64,000 nt of DNA, from assembly GCF_002407205.1 (NCBI RefSeq), contig NZ_CP023549.1, forward strand, positions 186,001-250,000, read 5' to 3'. Origin of the DNA: Rhodobacter sp. CZR27. Its GTDB lineage: Bacteria; Pseudomonadota; Alphaproteobacteria; Rhodobacterales; Rhodobacteraceae. Shown here piece by piece: positions 15,665 to 24,264 of the stretch; positions within the stretch are counted from its first letter, which is position 1; each line of letters starts with the position of its first letter. The notes under the pieces are model-generated. The model saw only the letters and a list, made by a program, of their open reading frames with translations. It made no database searches and was not told the origin of the DNA. The translations under genes and the position numbers were made by a program.

Positions 15665-16330
15665 ATGGCTACCCTCATCATCGCCTACAACGACAAGAAG
15701 ATCGCCGACCGGGCCATCGCCGCGCTTCGCGACGAAGGCTTCGGGGAAAATCAGGTCCACATCCTGAGCGGAGCTAAGGCCAAGCTTGTCAGCGAGATCT
15801 CCGACTACGGCTTCGACGAGGTCGACGCGCGCGCCTATGCCGAGGCGGCCGGCGACGGCAAGGCCGTGGTCGTGGCGCATGTGTCAGAGGACCAGTCCGA
15901 TCAGGCGCAGTCGATCATGGACCGCGCTACCTCGGACAAGGGCCGGGAAGGCGGCGAGGTCATGCCGATCGTCGAGGAAGAGTTCTCGGTCGGCAAGGCA
16001 AAGACCACGAACGGCGGTGTGCGGGTGACCTCCAGCGTCAGCGAGACGCCGGTCGAGGCGACCGTCACTCTCCGGACCGAGACCGTGGGTGCGGAGCGCC
16101 GCACCGCCGATCGCCTGCTGCAAGGCGACGAGGCCGAGGCGGCCTTCAAGGAGAAGACGGTCGAGATGATGGGCACTCGCGAAGAAGCCGAGGTCCACAA
16201 GGAGGCCCGGGTGGTCGGCGAGGTGGAACTCAGCAAGGAGACTACGGAGCGCCGGACGACGGTCAAGGACACGGTCCGCAAGACCCACGTCGAGGTCGAG
16301 CAGATCGGCGCTGGCACCGCAAGGAAGTAA
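15665..16330 (+). CDS. General-stress/DUF2382 two-domain protein
   Basis: 221 residues. The N-terminal 90 residues (MATLIIAYNDKKIADRAIAA, a Rossmann-like stretch with DEGFGENQVHILSG) resemble the general stress protein 17M domain. The C-terminal half (MPIVEEEFSVGKAKTTNGGV to the end) is DUF2382, with the VEATVTLRTETV and HKEARVVGEVELSKET repeats. The domain pairing is well known in bacteria. The gene is 51 bp after the shorter DUF2382 gene, and a terminator-like hairpin follows at 16352-16376. Confidence 0.8.
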   Translation: MATLIIAYNDKKIADRAIAALRDEGFGENQVHILSGAKAKLVSEISDYGFDEVDARAYAEAAGDGKAVVVAHVSEDQSDQAQSIMDRATSDKGREGGEVMPIVEEEFSVGKAKTTNGGVRVTSSVSETPVEATVTLRTETVGAERRTADRLLQGDEAEAAFKEKTVEMMGTREEAEVHKEARVVGEVELSKETTERRTTVKDTVRKTHVEVEQIGAGTARK

Positions 16331-16351
16331 GGGCCGCATCCCGGGTCTGCG

Positions 16352-16376
16352 CCCCGTTCCTGACGGAGCGGGGTTT
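16352..16376 (+). terminator. Putative terminator of the stress operon
   Basis: CCCCG (16352-16356) pairs with CGGGG (16369-16373), with further CC/GG pairing inside, followed by TTT. It is 21 bp after the stop codon of the DUF2382 gene. Confidence 0.45.
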
Positions 16377-16379
16377 GCC

Positions 16380-17480
16380 CGGGAGGCCTGAGGGCGCCGC
16401 CGTGTTCCGCCTTGTGCCTGCGGGGCCGCGGCACTGCGTCCTCAGGCGCCGGCACCGCCGCCTCCCGAGGAGAGCCGCTGGACCGACAAGCGGCTCTTCC
16501 GCGGCGGGGTTCCGCACAGGTCCCAGAACGCTGACGGTGGGGGGCCGCGAGTGCTATCTGCGCGCCGTCTTGCCGCAATCCGATCCCATCGATTTCAATG
16601 GGGATCCTCCGCCGTCCGAACTCTGCGACGACGCCCCCGAGCAGAATGCCTCTCATAGCGTCGCCCGGGAAGCTCGGCGATCTAAGGGCCGCGAAAGGAT
16701 GCTTCCGGATCTGAAGCCTGAGAGCGGAGGGACGCCAGCCGACTGCCAGAGATGGGACGGCAGCGGGAAGGAGAATGCGCAGAATGTCAGCTTTCGGGAC
16801 GAAGGTTTTCGCCGCTCCGGGCGAGAGAAAGATCAGAAACTCATCGACCAGGGTCAGGACTTCGGTAACGGGGCAGCCTCGGTCAAGCCGTTTTGCCCAC
16901 AAGCTGGCGCCCGCTTGGATGCGGCTTCGCTCCTTTTCTCCGCCGCCATGCTGTTCGCTCCTTCGCGTGAGATCACCCTGGGTTCATGCTTCGGTCCGTG
17001 GTCGGCGCTGCGGCCGCCAACATAATGCTGGTTCAATGCAGTTCCGATGTGCCCACCTCATTGGGCGTGCTTGACCGGGTCGGCATCGCTTCGCGGACCC
17101 GATCAAGGCCACGATCGAAAAGGAGCCTTCCTTCGGCTACCGCACCGTAGCCTGGCTTCTGGGCTTCAACAAGAACGCAGTCCGCGAGTGCCCAACTCGC
17201 GGGTCGATTGCGCGAGCGACGCTTCCGATCGCTGTATTGCAACTCGGACAGCGTGCGTGCTCATGGCGCTCACGTCACGAACCTGTCCCATAGGGCTTCC
17301 TTCCATGCCCGAGAAACGATTGTATCATCAAACCGTGGGGTCAAACACCTGGCGCAAGACATCAGGATCTTGGTGCAGCGCCCCGCGACCTGCGTGTAAC
17401 CCTCAGAAATCACACGCTGATCCAGCATCTTCCGGCTTCACCCGCGGGCTTCCGGGTTCGTGCAACTCTTACTGTCCCCT
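16380..17480. other. Gene-poor stretch with IS debris
   Basis: About 1.1 kb with no supported complete gene. Open frames on both strands lack motifs and good starts. The only recognisable piece is an IS3-type scrap at 17095-17190. The DNA separates the IS-rich part of the window from the conserved chromosomal part. Confidence 0.45.
17095..17190 (+). pseudogene. IS3-type transposase OrfB scrap
   Basis: About 30 codons reading FADPIKATIEKEPSFGYRTV and WLLGFNKNAV. They match the IKAxIEExPSFGYRTVAxLLGFNKNTV region near the N-terminus of some IS3 OrfB proteins. Both ends run into unrelated sequence. Confidence 0.55.
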
Positions 17481-17488
17481 ACCCGCGG

Positions 17489-19333
17489 TCAGCGTGTCAC
17501 GCCCATCCGGCGGATCTGGCGATGAATGGTCGAGCGGTTCACGCCCAGCCGGCGCGCGGCCTCCGAGACATTGCCCCCGGTCTGGCGCAGCACCTGCGCC
17601 AGCACCGTCCCCGTCGCGAGGCGCTGCGTCGGTGCGCCGCGGACCGCGGTGCGGATGCGCTCCGGCAGATCCTCCAGATCCACCCGACCGTTGCCGGCCA
17701 TCGCCCGCAGGCCCGTGACGAGATGGGCCAGTTCACGCAGGTTGCCCGGCCAGCCATGCGCGGCAAGCGCCGCCAGCGCCTCGGGCGCGAGCGTCAGGGG
17801 CCGGTCGGACCCGGCCAGCATCCGCTCGGCCAGCCAGAGCCTGTCCTGCCGGTCGCGCAGCGCGGGCAACCGCAGCCGCGCCCCGGCGAGCCGGTGCAGC
17901 AGATCCGGCCGCAGCGCCGCCCCGTCGCCGTCCAGATCGGCCAGCGTGGTCGAGATGAGCCGCACGTCCACCTGCAGCGGCCGCACCGCGCCCACCGGAA
18001 GATACCTTCCCTCGGCCGCGAGCCGCATCAGCCGCGCCTGCATCCGCGGCGGAAGCTCCTCGACCTTGTCGAGCACCAGCGTCCCGCGATGGGCGGCGGC
18101 GATCAGCCCCTCCTCGATGCGCCGGCCCGAGACGCGCCCGAAGAGCAGCGCCTCCTCCTCGGCCACCTCGGCGCAGGGCGCGACCACGAAGGGCCCGCCG
18201 CGGCCGGCCTCGTGGATCGCGCGCGCCAGCACCATCTTGCCCGTGCCGGTCTCGCCCTCGATGAGGATCGGCAGGCGCTGCGGCGCCAGCGCCGCGGCGG
18301 TCCGCAGCAGCGCCGCCATGGCGGGATCGTCCCCCGCCAGCCCGCGCAGCGCAAGCGGCAGCGCGGGGCTTGCGGGCGGCATCCGCGGCGGGGCGCGGCG
18401 CGGCTCGATCGCATGGGCGAACAGGCGGTGGCCGTCGCGGGTCTCGATGAACCGCTCGGCCGCCGGGCGCTGGCGCATCAGCTCGTCCAGCCGGTCCACG
18501 CGGACGTTCAGGAACTCGGACACCGGGCGTCCGATCAGCCGGTCGGCCGCGCGCCAGTCCAGGCCCGCGGCGCGGGCCAGGATGCGGGCCGCGCCATTGG
18601 TCAGCCCCAGCACGCAGCCCGCCCCGTCCAGCGACAGCGCGGCCTCGGGATCGACATCGAGGAAATCCGGCGAGCCGGACAGCCGCAGCACCCATTCGCG
18701 CCGGTTCTCGGCCATCAGGTTCGCCATCTCGATCCGCCGCGCCGAGGCGCGCACCAGGTTCAGCGCCAGCGACTGGCTCGCCTTCGCCCGGGGCGAGGAC
18801 AGCAGCGAGATGTCCAGCACCGCCGAGAGCCGCCCCGCCGTGTCGTAGATCGGCGCCGCCGTGCACGAAAGTCCCGTGTGCGTGGCGTCGAAATGGTCGG
18901 TCTGGTGGATGATCAGCGGCTCGCCGGTCTCGATGCAGGCGCCGAGTGCGCAGGTGCCGGCCCGCGCCTCGGACCATTCCGCCCCCATGTAGAGACCGCT
19001 GCGGCGCAGCTCCTGCTTCTGCGCCTCGTCGCCCAGATATTCGACCGTCACTCCCGCCCGGTCGGCCAGCAGCAGCACGTAGTTCTGCCCCGCCACCAGC
19101 GAATAGAGGTTCTCGATCCCGGTCCGGGCGATGGCGATCAGTTCCTCCGAGCGCTGGCGGTGCTCGCGCAGCGCCGTCTCGGGCAGGATGAAGGCCTCGG
19201 ACCGCGCGGTCGGGTCCAGCCGGTGCTTCGTCAGGCAGCGCAGCCAGCTTTCCACCACCACCGCATCCCGCGCCGGCGGCCGGCCCTCGGCCACGGCCTC
19301 GATCTCGCGCACATGGCTCAGGTGAGCATCCAT
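17489..19333 (-). CDS. AcoR-like enhancer-binding-type regulator with degenerate AAA+ domain
   Basis: 614-residue regulator. N-terminal about 300 residues: a GAF-type sensory region (SLVAGQNYVLLLADRAGV, MGAEWSEARAGTCALG, HTGLSCTAAPIYD), as in AcoR and related activators. Then a PAS-like part and an AAA+ domain with Walker A GETGTGKMVLARA. The GAFTGA loop that contacts sigma-54 is absent: the equivalent segment reads LLFGRVSGRRIEEGLIAAA. The Walker B Glu is Lys (LVLDKVEEL). The C-terminus has a Fis-type HTH (GGNVSEAARRLGVNRSTIHR). It probably works with sigma-70 holoenzyme or as a repressor. Start at 19333 (MDAHLSH). Divergent from the monooxygenase gene, its likely target. Confidence 0.85.
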   Translation of the reverse strand: MDAHLSHVREIEAVAEGRPPARDAVVVESWLRCLTKHRLDPTARSEAFILPETALREHRQRSEELIAIARTGIENLYSLVAGQNYVLLLADRAGVTVEYLGDEAQKQELRRSGLYMGAEWSEARAGTCALGACIETGEPLIIHQTDHFDATHTGLSCTAAPIYDTAGRLSAVLDISLLSSPRAKASQSLALNLVRASARRIEMANLMAENRREWVLRLSGSPDFLDVDPEAALSLDGAGCVLGLTNGAARILARAAGLDWRAADRLIGRPVSEFLNVRVDRLDELMRQRPAAERFIETRDGHRLFAHAIEPRRAPPRMPPASPALPLALRGLAGDDPAMAALLRTAAALAPQRLPILIEGETGTGKMVLARAIHEAGRGGPFVVAPCAEVAEEEALLFGRVSGRRIEEGLIAAAHRGTLVLDKVEELPPRMQARLMRLAAEGRYLPVGAVRPLQVDVRLISTTLADLDGDGAALRPDLLHRLAGARLRLPALRDRQDRLWLAERMLAGSDRPLTLAPEALAALAAHGWPGNLRELAHLVTGLRAMAGNGRVDLEDLPERIRTAVRGAPTQRLATGTVLAQVLRQTGGNVSEAARRLGVNRSTIHRQIRRMGVTR

Positions 19334-19439
19334 GATGTCCTCCCTCCGCGGGCCCCTCCCAAGGCCCGACGGGAGGATGCTAGCAGCGCCGGCCCCTCGC
19401 GCGAACCGAGGCTTTAGGCGGGGTCGCGCCCCGGCCGCT

Positions 19440-19468
19440 GCAACAGGTGTTGCATCGCGTGCAACACC
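19440..19468. promoter_or_regulatory. Putative operator: three GCAACA/TGTTGC half-sites
   Basis: GCAACA-GG-TGTTGC (19440-19453) is followed by ATCGCGT and GCAACACC (19461-19468). The second and third half-sites form a perfect 8-bp inverted repeat, GGTGTTGC / GCAACACC, with a 7-nt spacer. It sits in the divergent promoter region between the AcoR-like regulator and the monooxygenase gene, about 100 bp from each start. It is the natural candidate binding site of the Fis-type HTH. Pattern seen, role inferred. Confidence 0.55.
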
Positions 19469-19569
19469 CCCGCCGCCCAAGTGGTTGAAAACACGCATCC
19501 ACGAATTCGCGTTTGGTCCCTGCCGCTGCCGCCGCATGATCTTGCCATCGAACACAAGGGAGGAACCGA

Positions 19570-21372
19570 ATGCTCGACCAAAGCGAAAACCTGGCGCTTG
19601 CGGCGCTGGTCGCGGAACTGGAGCGTGCACTGGTCGCGCAGGATGCCGAGGGGGTGGCCGAATGCTTCCTCGAAACCGGCTTCTGGCGCGATCTGGCCGC
19701 CTTCACCTGGAACATCAAGACCTGCGAGGGCAAAGGCCAGATCCGCGACATGGCGGCCGCGCAGCTCTCCGCCATCGCGCCGCAGGCGCTGGCGCTGGAC
19801 CCGGGCGAGATGGTGACGGCGGCGGACGGGGTGACCGAGGGCTGGCTGACCTTCGAGACCGCGACGGGGCGCGGCACCGGGCACATCCGGATGAAGGACG
19901 GCAAGGTCTGGACGCTGCTGACCGCGCTGCACGAGCTGAAGGGCCACGAGGAGCCGCGCCGCATCCGCCGCCCGATGGGCGCCGAGCATGGCCACGACCC
20001 GAACCGCAAGACCTGGAAGGAGAAGCGCGAGGAAGAGGCCAAGCGGCTGGGCTACGAGGAGCAGCCCTATGTGCTGATCATCGGTGGCGGTCAGGGCGGC
20101 ATCGCGCTTGGCGCACGGCTGCGGCAGCTGGGCGTGCCCACGATCATCGTCGAGAAGAACGAACGGCCCGGCGACAGCTGGCGGCGGCGCTACAAGTCGC
20201 TCTGCCTGCATGACCCGGTCTGGTATGACCACCTGCCCTACATCCCCTTCCCGGACAACTGGCCGGTCTTCGCGCCGAAGGACAAGATCGGCGACTGGCT
20301 GGAGATGTACACCAGGGTGATGGAGCTGAACTACTGGTCCTCGACCACGGCGAAATCCGCGCGCTACGACGAGGCGGCGAAGGAGTGGACCGTGGTGGTG
20401 GACCGCAACGGCGAGGAGGTGGTGCTGCGCCCGAAGCAGCTCGTGCTCGCCACCGGCATGTCGGGCAAGGCCAACGTGCCGGTGATCCCCGGTCAGGACA
20501 TCTTCAAGGGCGAGCAGCAGCATTCCAGCCAGCACCCCGGCCCGGACGCCTACCGCGGCAAGAAGGTCGTGGTGATCGGCTCGAACAACTCGGCGCATGA
20601 CATCTGCGCAGCGCTCTGGGAAGGCGGCGCGGATGTGACGATGGTCCAGCGCTCCTCGACCCATATCGTGAAGTCGGACAGCCTGATGGAGGTCTGCCTG
20701 TCCGGCCTCTATTCCGAGCAGGCGGTGGCGAACGGCATCGACCACGAGAAGGCCGACATGATCTTCGCCTCGGTCCCCTACCGGATCATGGCCGACTTCC
20801 ACGTCCCGCAATACGAGGAGATCCAGCGCCGCGACGCCGACTTCTATGCGGCGTTGGAGAAGGCGGGCTTCATGCTCGACTTCGGCGACGACGGCTCGGG
20901 GCTGTTCATGAAATACCTGCGCCGCGGCTCGGGCTATTACATCGACGTGGGCGCCTGCGATCTGGTGATCGACGGCTCGATCAAGCTGAAGTCGGGTTCG
21001 GACGTCAGCCATCTGACCGAAAGCTCGGTGGTGCTGAAGGACGGGACAGAGCTTCCGGCGGATCTGGTGGTCTATGCCACGGGCTACGGCTCGATGAACG
21101 GCTGGGCCGCGGACCTGATAAGTCCCGAGGTGGCCGACAAGGTCGGCAAGTGCTGGGGTCTGGGGTCCGACACGACGAAGGATCCCGGCCCGTGGGAGGG
21201 CGAGCAGCGCAACATGTGGAAGCCCACCATGCAGGAGGGGCTCTGGTTCCACGGCGGCAACCTGCACCAGTCGCGGCACTACTCCCGCTACCTGTCGCTG
21301 CAGCTGAAGGCGCGGCAGGCGGGCATCGACACGCCCGTGTGGGGCCTCGAGCCGCCGCATCACCTGCGCTGA
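19570..21372 (+). CDS. Flavin-containing (Baeyer-Villiger-like) monooxygenase with N-terminal NTF2-like domain
   Basis: 600-residue cytoplasmic flavoprotein. Residues 1-140 form a SnoaL/NTF2-like domain (ECFLETGFWRDLAAFTWNIK). From about residue 172 there is an FAD-binding motif VLIIGGGQGGIALG, and later an NADPH-type motif KKVVVIGSNNSAHDIC. Between them is FKGEQQHSSQH, close to the FxGxxxHxxxW monooxygenase fingerprint. C-terminal VVYATGYGSMNGW is the usual ATG motif. It likely oxygenates an amine, sulfide or ketone with NAD(P)H and O2; substrate unknown. Start at 19570 after AAGGGAGGAA. Probably controlled by the divergent AcoR-like protein. Confidence 0.85.
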   Translation: MLDQSENLALAALVAELERALVAQDAEGVAECFLETGFWRDLAAFTWNIKTCEGKGQIRDMAAAQLSAIAPQALALDPGEMVTAADGVTEGWLTFETATGRGTGHIRMKDGKVWTLLTALHELKGHEEPRRIRRPMGAEHGHDPNRKTWKEKREEEAKRLGYEEQPYVLIIGGGQGGIALGARLRQLGVPTIIVEKNERPGDSWRRRYKSLCLHDPVWYDHLPYIPFPDNWPVFAPKDKIGDWLEMYTRVMELNYWSSTTAKSARYDEAAKEWTVVVDRNGEEVVLRPKQLVLATGMSGKANVPVIPGQDIFKGEQQHSSQHPGPDAYRGKKVVVIGSNNSAHDICAALWEGGADVTMVQRSSTHIVKSDSLMEVCLSGLYSEQAVANGIDHEKADMIFASVPYRIMADFHVPQYEEIQRRDADFYAALEKAGFMLDFGDDGSGLFMKYLRRGSGYYIDVGACDLVIDGSIKLKSGSDVSHLTESSVVLKDGTELPADLVVYATGYGSMNGWAADLISPEVADKVGKCWGLGSDTTKDPGPWEGEQRNMWKPTMQEGLWFHGGNLHQSRHYSRYLSLQLKARQAGIDTPVWGLEPPHHLR

Positions 21373-21540
21373 CGGCCGGAGGAGCGGGCCGGCGCCATGC
21401 TCCCGGGTCGCCGCCGCCTTCGTCCGCTCGCCCCGCCCGCGCCGCCGCGCGAGCGGGGCGATGTCATTCCCGGGGCACGAATCTAACGGGAATCGGGCGG
21501 AGCCATGCGTGGCGCATGCGGGAGCCGGGGCCCTGTTTCC

Positions 21541-21570
21541 TTGACGAAAGCTTTATGGACGGCCGCTAAT
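21541..21570 (+). promoter_or_regulatory. Possible promoter of the Tad pilus locus
   Basis: TTGACG (21541-21546) and GCTAAT (21565-21570) with an 18-nt spacer, about 140 bp upstream of the Flp pilin start in a 340-bp gap (21373-21712). The gap holds no other visible feature. Only a pattern match. Confidence 0.3.
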
Positions 21571-21712
21571 TCAACCGCCAGCGGTGAATCTCATCGTCCC
21601 TGACGATGCGGAACGCCGCAATTTTGCCGAAATTGGTGGGCGAGCCGGGCAGCCACCGCCGGTTCGGAAGACCACCCGCCGGTCCCCGCCGGCACGTTCA
21701 AAGGATGTCATT

Positions 21713-21913
21713 ATGTTCAAGTTCCTCAACACCAAATGGAAATCCTTCCGCCGCGACGAAGAGGGCGTGACCCTGGTCGAATACGGCATCGCCGTCGTGC
21801 TCGCGATCATCGTCGGCACCACGGCGCTTCTCACGCTGGCCGGTGACATTGAGGATAACCTCACTGATGCGCATGACGTGATGATTTCGCGTGAAGCGCC
21901 CGCTGGCGATTGA
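21713..21913 (+). CDS. flp: Flp/Fap-type pilin (type IVb)
   Basis: 66-residue major pilin precursor of the Tad system. A basic leader (MFKFLNTKWKSFRRDEEG) ends in Gly, followed by VTLVEYGIAVVLAIIVG. This is the G-XXXXEY processing site for the TadV peptidase, and the hydrophobic stretch forms the pilus core. The mature pilin is about 48 residues, as usual for Flp. The ATG at 21713 is chosen because it gives the short leader; the ribosome-binding region is AAAGGATGTC. It leads the pilus gene cluster. Confidence 0.9.
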   Translation: MFKFLNTKWKSFRRDEEGVTLVEYGIAVVLAIIVGTTALLTLAGDIEDNLTDAHDVMISREAPAGD

Positions 21914-22000
21914 CCGCAGAAGCCAAAGGCCGAGGCATGGCAACCGTGTCTCGGCTTGCCTGTTTATGACGCGCGTCGATCACTTCGAGGAGATCCTTCC

Positions 22001-22825
22001 ATGGCCATGAGGTCCGTTCTTGTCGCAATGCTCGGCGTGGCCATTGCTGGAGGCTCTGCCATCGGCGCGCGTCATTACCTTGTGGCGACGCCGGCAATGT
22101 CGGCCGGCGAACCGGGCACTTCACTAGACATGGTGCAGGTGATCGTCGCGAATCGTGACATCCCGTTCGGGATGGAGATCCAGCCGTCGATGTTGAAGGT
22201 CATCGCTTGGCCAAAGGAAGCCCTGCCTCCTGCCGCTGTTACGGACGCCAAGATGCTGCTGCCTGCAGAGGGCCAGCAGCCGCGCCGCGCCCTCAAGAGC
22301 ATTTCGCAAGGCGAGATCGTCCTGACCTCAAAGGTCTCGGGCTACGGCCAGAAGGTGACGTTGGTGCAGAATCTTGCCCCCAATACTCGCGCTATGGCGA
22401 TCAAGGTGGATGCCGTGACCGCCGTCGGCGGACTTGTGACCCCTGGCGACCGGGTGGACATCGTGCTGACTCAGAGCCAGAGTGGTGGGCTGAGCGCAAC
22501 AACGATCCTTCAGAACATCCGCATTGTGGGTGTAGACCAGCAGACCGACGAGCGCACTGAACAATCCGCGGTCGCCCGAACCGTCACCGTCGAGGTGACG
22601 CCCGAACAGGGCCAGGCCCTGGCGCTGGCGCAGAAGGCCGGCACGCTTAGCCTGACATTGCGCACGCTCGACGCCGAACCGAACCGGCAGCTCGACTCCG
22701 TCGCCCTCGAGGACATCCTGAACGCCCCGCCGCCCCCGGCCGTCGACGCACCGGCCCCCGAACCGGTCAGGACCAGGATCAAGGTCCGCCGCGCGGGCGA
22801 GGTCGAGACCGTCGAAGTCAACTGA
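22001..22825 (+). CDS. cpaB: Tad pilus assembly protein CpaB/RcpC
   Basis: 274-residue periplasmic or inner-membrane protein of the Tad machine. An N-terminal membrane segment (RSVLVAMLGVAIAGGSAI) is followed by an SAF domain (VIVANRDIPFGMEIQPSMLK) and an RcpC-type region (NTRAMAIKVDAVTAVGGLV, GDRVDIVLTQ). A Pro-rich tail (DILNAPPPPAVDAPAPEP) ends the protein. Start at 22001 after GAGGAGATC. It lies between flp and the TadG-like gene; in most loci the secretin gene follows here, but it is absent. Confidence 0.9.
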   Translation: MAMRSVLVAMLGVAIAGGSAIGARHYLVATPAMSAGEPGTSLDMVQVIVANRDIPFGMEIQPSMLKVIAWPKEALPPAAVTDAKMLLPAEGQQPRRALKSISQGEIVLTSKVSGYGQKVTLVQNLAPNTRAMAIKVDAVTAVGGLVTPGDRVDIVLTQSQSGGLSATTILQNIRIVGVDQQTDERTEQSAVARTVTVEVTPEQGQALALAQKAGTLSLTLRTLDAEPNRQLDSVALEDILNAPPPPAVDAPAPEPVRTRIKVRRAGEVETVEVN

Positions 22826-22838
22826 ACCCGAGGCAGAG

Positions 22839-24260
22839 ATGACCCGCAGACCCCTCCGCGAGGACGAGGAGGGAGCGATCCTCGTTTTCTGGGCGGTGGC
22901 GCTGGCCGTCATGCTTGGAATGGTCGCCCTCTCGTTCGACATGGGCCGCATGGCGGCCACGCAATCCGAACTGCAGGCCTTCGCCGACCAGGTCGCGCTG
23001 GCTGCCGCCGGCGAGCTGGACGGGCGCGCGGATTCCATCGACCGGGCCCGCGATGCGGCGGCAGAGCTGATCTCGGACCGCCAGACCTTCGGCGCGGGCG
23101 CGCAGGATCTGGACGCCGACGATTTCACGCTGACCTTCCTCGCCTCGCTTCCGGCCGACGACAGGGCCGCGATGGCGGACGTGACGACCGATCCGCACGA
23201 GGCGATCCATGTCCGCGCGACCGTCGCGCCGCGCGCGGTGCCCTTCACCTTCGCCGCGGCCTTCTTCGCCCTGACCGGGCGGCAGGAGACCGGGAACCGG
23301 GTCGCGGCCTCCGCCGTGGCGGGCTATACGCAATATGCCTGCGACATCACCCCGATGATGTTCTGCCTGCCCCACCCCGACTTCCGCGCCGACGAGCACA
23401 TCGGCGAGATGGTGCTGCTGCGCTCGGGCGGTCAGAACGCCGCCTGGGGACCGGGCGACTTCGGCTTCATCGATCCCGACGATTTCGCGGATGACAGCGG
23501 CACCTGCAGCAAGGAGAACGGCGTCAAGCGCGACCAGTGCCTGATCGGGGCCGTGGGGGCGCTGACCCAGTGCGTCAGCCAGCGCGGCGTGGACATGCAG
23601 CCGGGTCAGCGAGAGGGGATCGCCGCCCCCGTCTTCAACGTGCGCTTCGACATCTATGAAAAGAGCATGCAGCACGCGGCGAATGACCCGAAATATCCCG
23701 CGGCGCCGAATGTCATCAAGGGCTACGTGTCGAGGACGAAGGGCAAGTCCTGCGACAACTCGCCGGGCTCGCCGGATTCGATGGCCCTGCCGCGCGACAC
23801 CTGCTTTGCCACCCGCGCGTGCTCGCGCTATGGCGACGGCAACTGGGCGGCCGGGCGGACGGCCTATGTCGCGAAGAATTACGGCGGCACCGATCCGCAT
23901 CCCGGCGCGCGCACCCGCTATGAATACTACCTGGCCGAGATCGCGGCGGCCGCCGGCGGCAATATCCTGACCGGACGCAGCGAGACCGGGCGCCCGATCT
24001 GCTCGAAATATCCGTCAACCGATCCCGAGCGCCGGGTGATCACCGTGGCCGGCATCGACTGCACCACCACGCCGGTCAGGGGCAGCATGGAAGACGTGCC
24101 GGTGGTCGAGTTCTTCCGCATGTTCCTGACCGAGCCGGTCGGCGATGATGGCACGTCGCCGCCCACTGTGGACATGTGGGCCGAGATCGTGGGCTCGGCC
24201 GAGGCGCGCAGCTCGGGCTCGGGCGGATACTTCCACGATGTCGTGCAGCTCTACCGGTGA
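22839..24260 (+). CDS. tadG: TadG-like Flp pilus-assembly protein
   Basis: 473 residues. N-terminal TadE/G signal (DEEGAILVFWAVALAVMLG) with a type-IV-prepilin-like hydrophobic helix, then VALSFDMGRMAATQSELQAF. The remainder is a long periplasmic domain with many cysteines. TadG-type pseudopilins are thought to sit in the cell envelope and aid pilus assembly. Start at 22839, 13 bp after cpaB (AGGCAGAG). The large domain lacks an obvious VWA MIDAS motif. Confidence 0.8.
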   Translation: MTRRPLREDEEGAILVFWAVALAVMLGMVALSFDMGRMAATQSELQAFADQVALAAAGELDGRADSIDRARDAAAELISDRQTFGAGAQDLDADDFTLTFLASLPADDRAAMADVTTDPHEAIHVRATVAPRAVPFTFAAAFFALTGRQETGNRVAASAVAGYTQYACDITPMMFCLPHPDFRADEHIGEMVLLRSGGQNAAWGPGDFGFIDPDDFADDSGTCSKENGVKRDQCLIGAVGALTQCVSQRGVDMQPGQREGIAAPVFNVRFDIYEKSMQHAANDPKYPAAPNVIKGYVSRTKGKSCDNSPGSPDSMALPRDTCFATRACSRYGDGNWAAGRTAYVAKNYGGTDPHPGARTRYEYYLAEIAAAAGGNILTGRSETGRPICSKYPSTDPERRVITVAGIDCTTTPVRGSMEDVPVVEFFRMFLTEPVGDDGTSPPTVDMWAEIVGSAEARSSGSGGYFHDVVQLYR

Positions 24261-24264
24261 CATC

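Noticed and set aside
17522..19417. 631-codon plus-strand frame opposite the AcoR-like gene
   Set aside because: It is an Arg/Gln/Pro-rich shadow of a clear minus-strand regulator caused by high GC3. Similar long shadows opposite tad, EptA, OpgG and the thiolase operon were dropped for the same reason.
19482..19496. TGG-N10-GC, a possible sigma-54 promoter before the monooxygenase gene
   Set aside because: Only the GG and GC dinucleotides fit at correct spacing. The adjacent regulator lacks the sigma-54 contact loop, so the match is likely chance.
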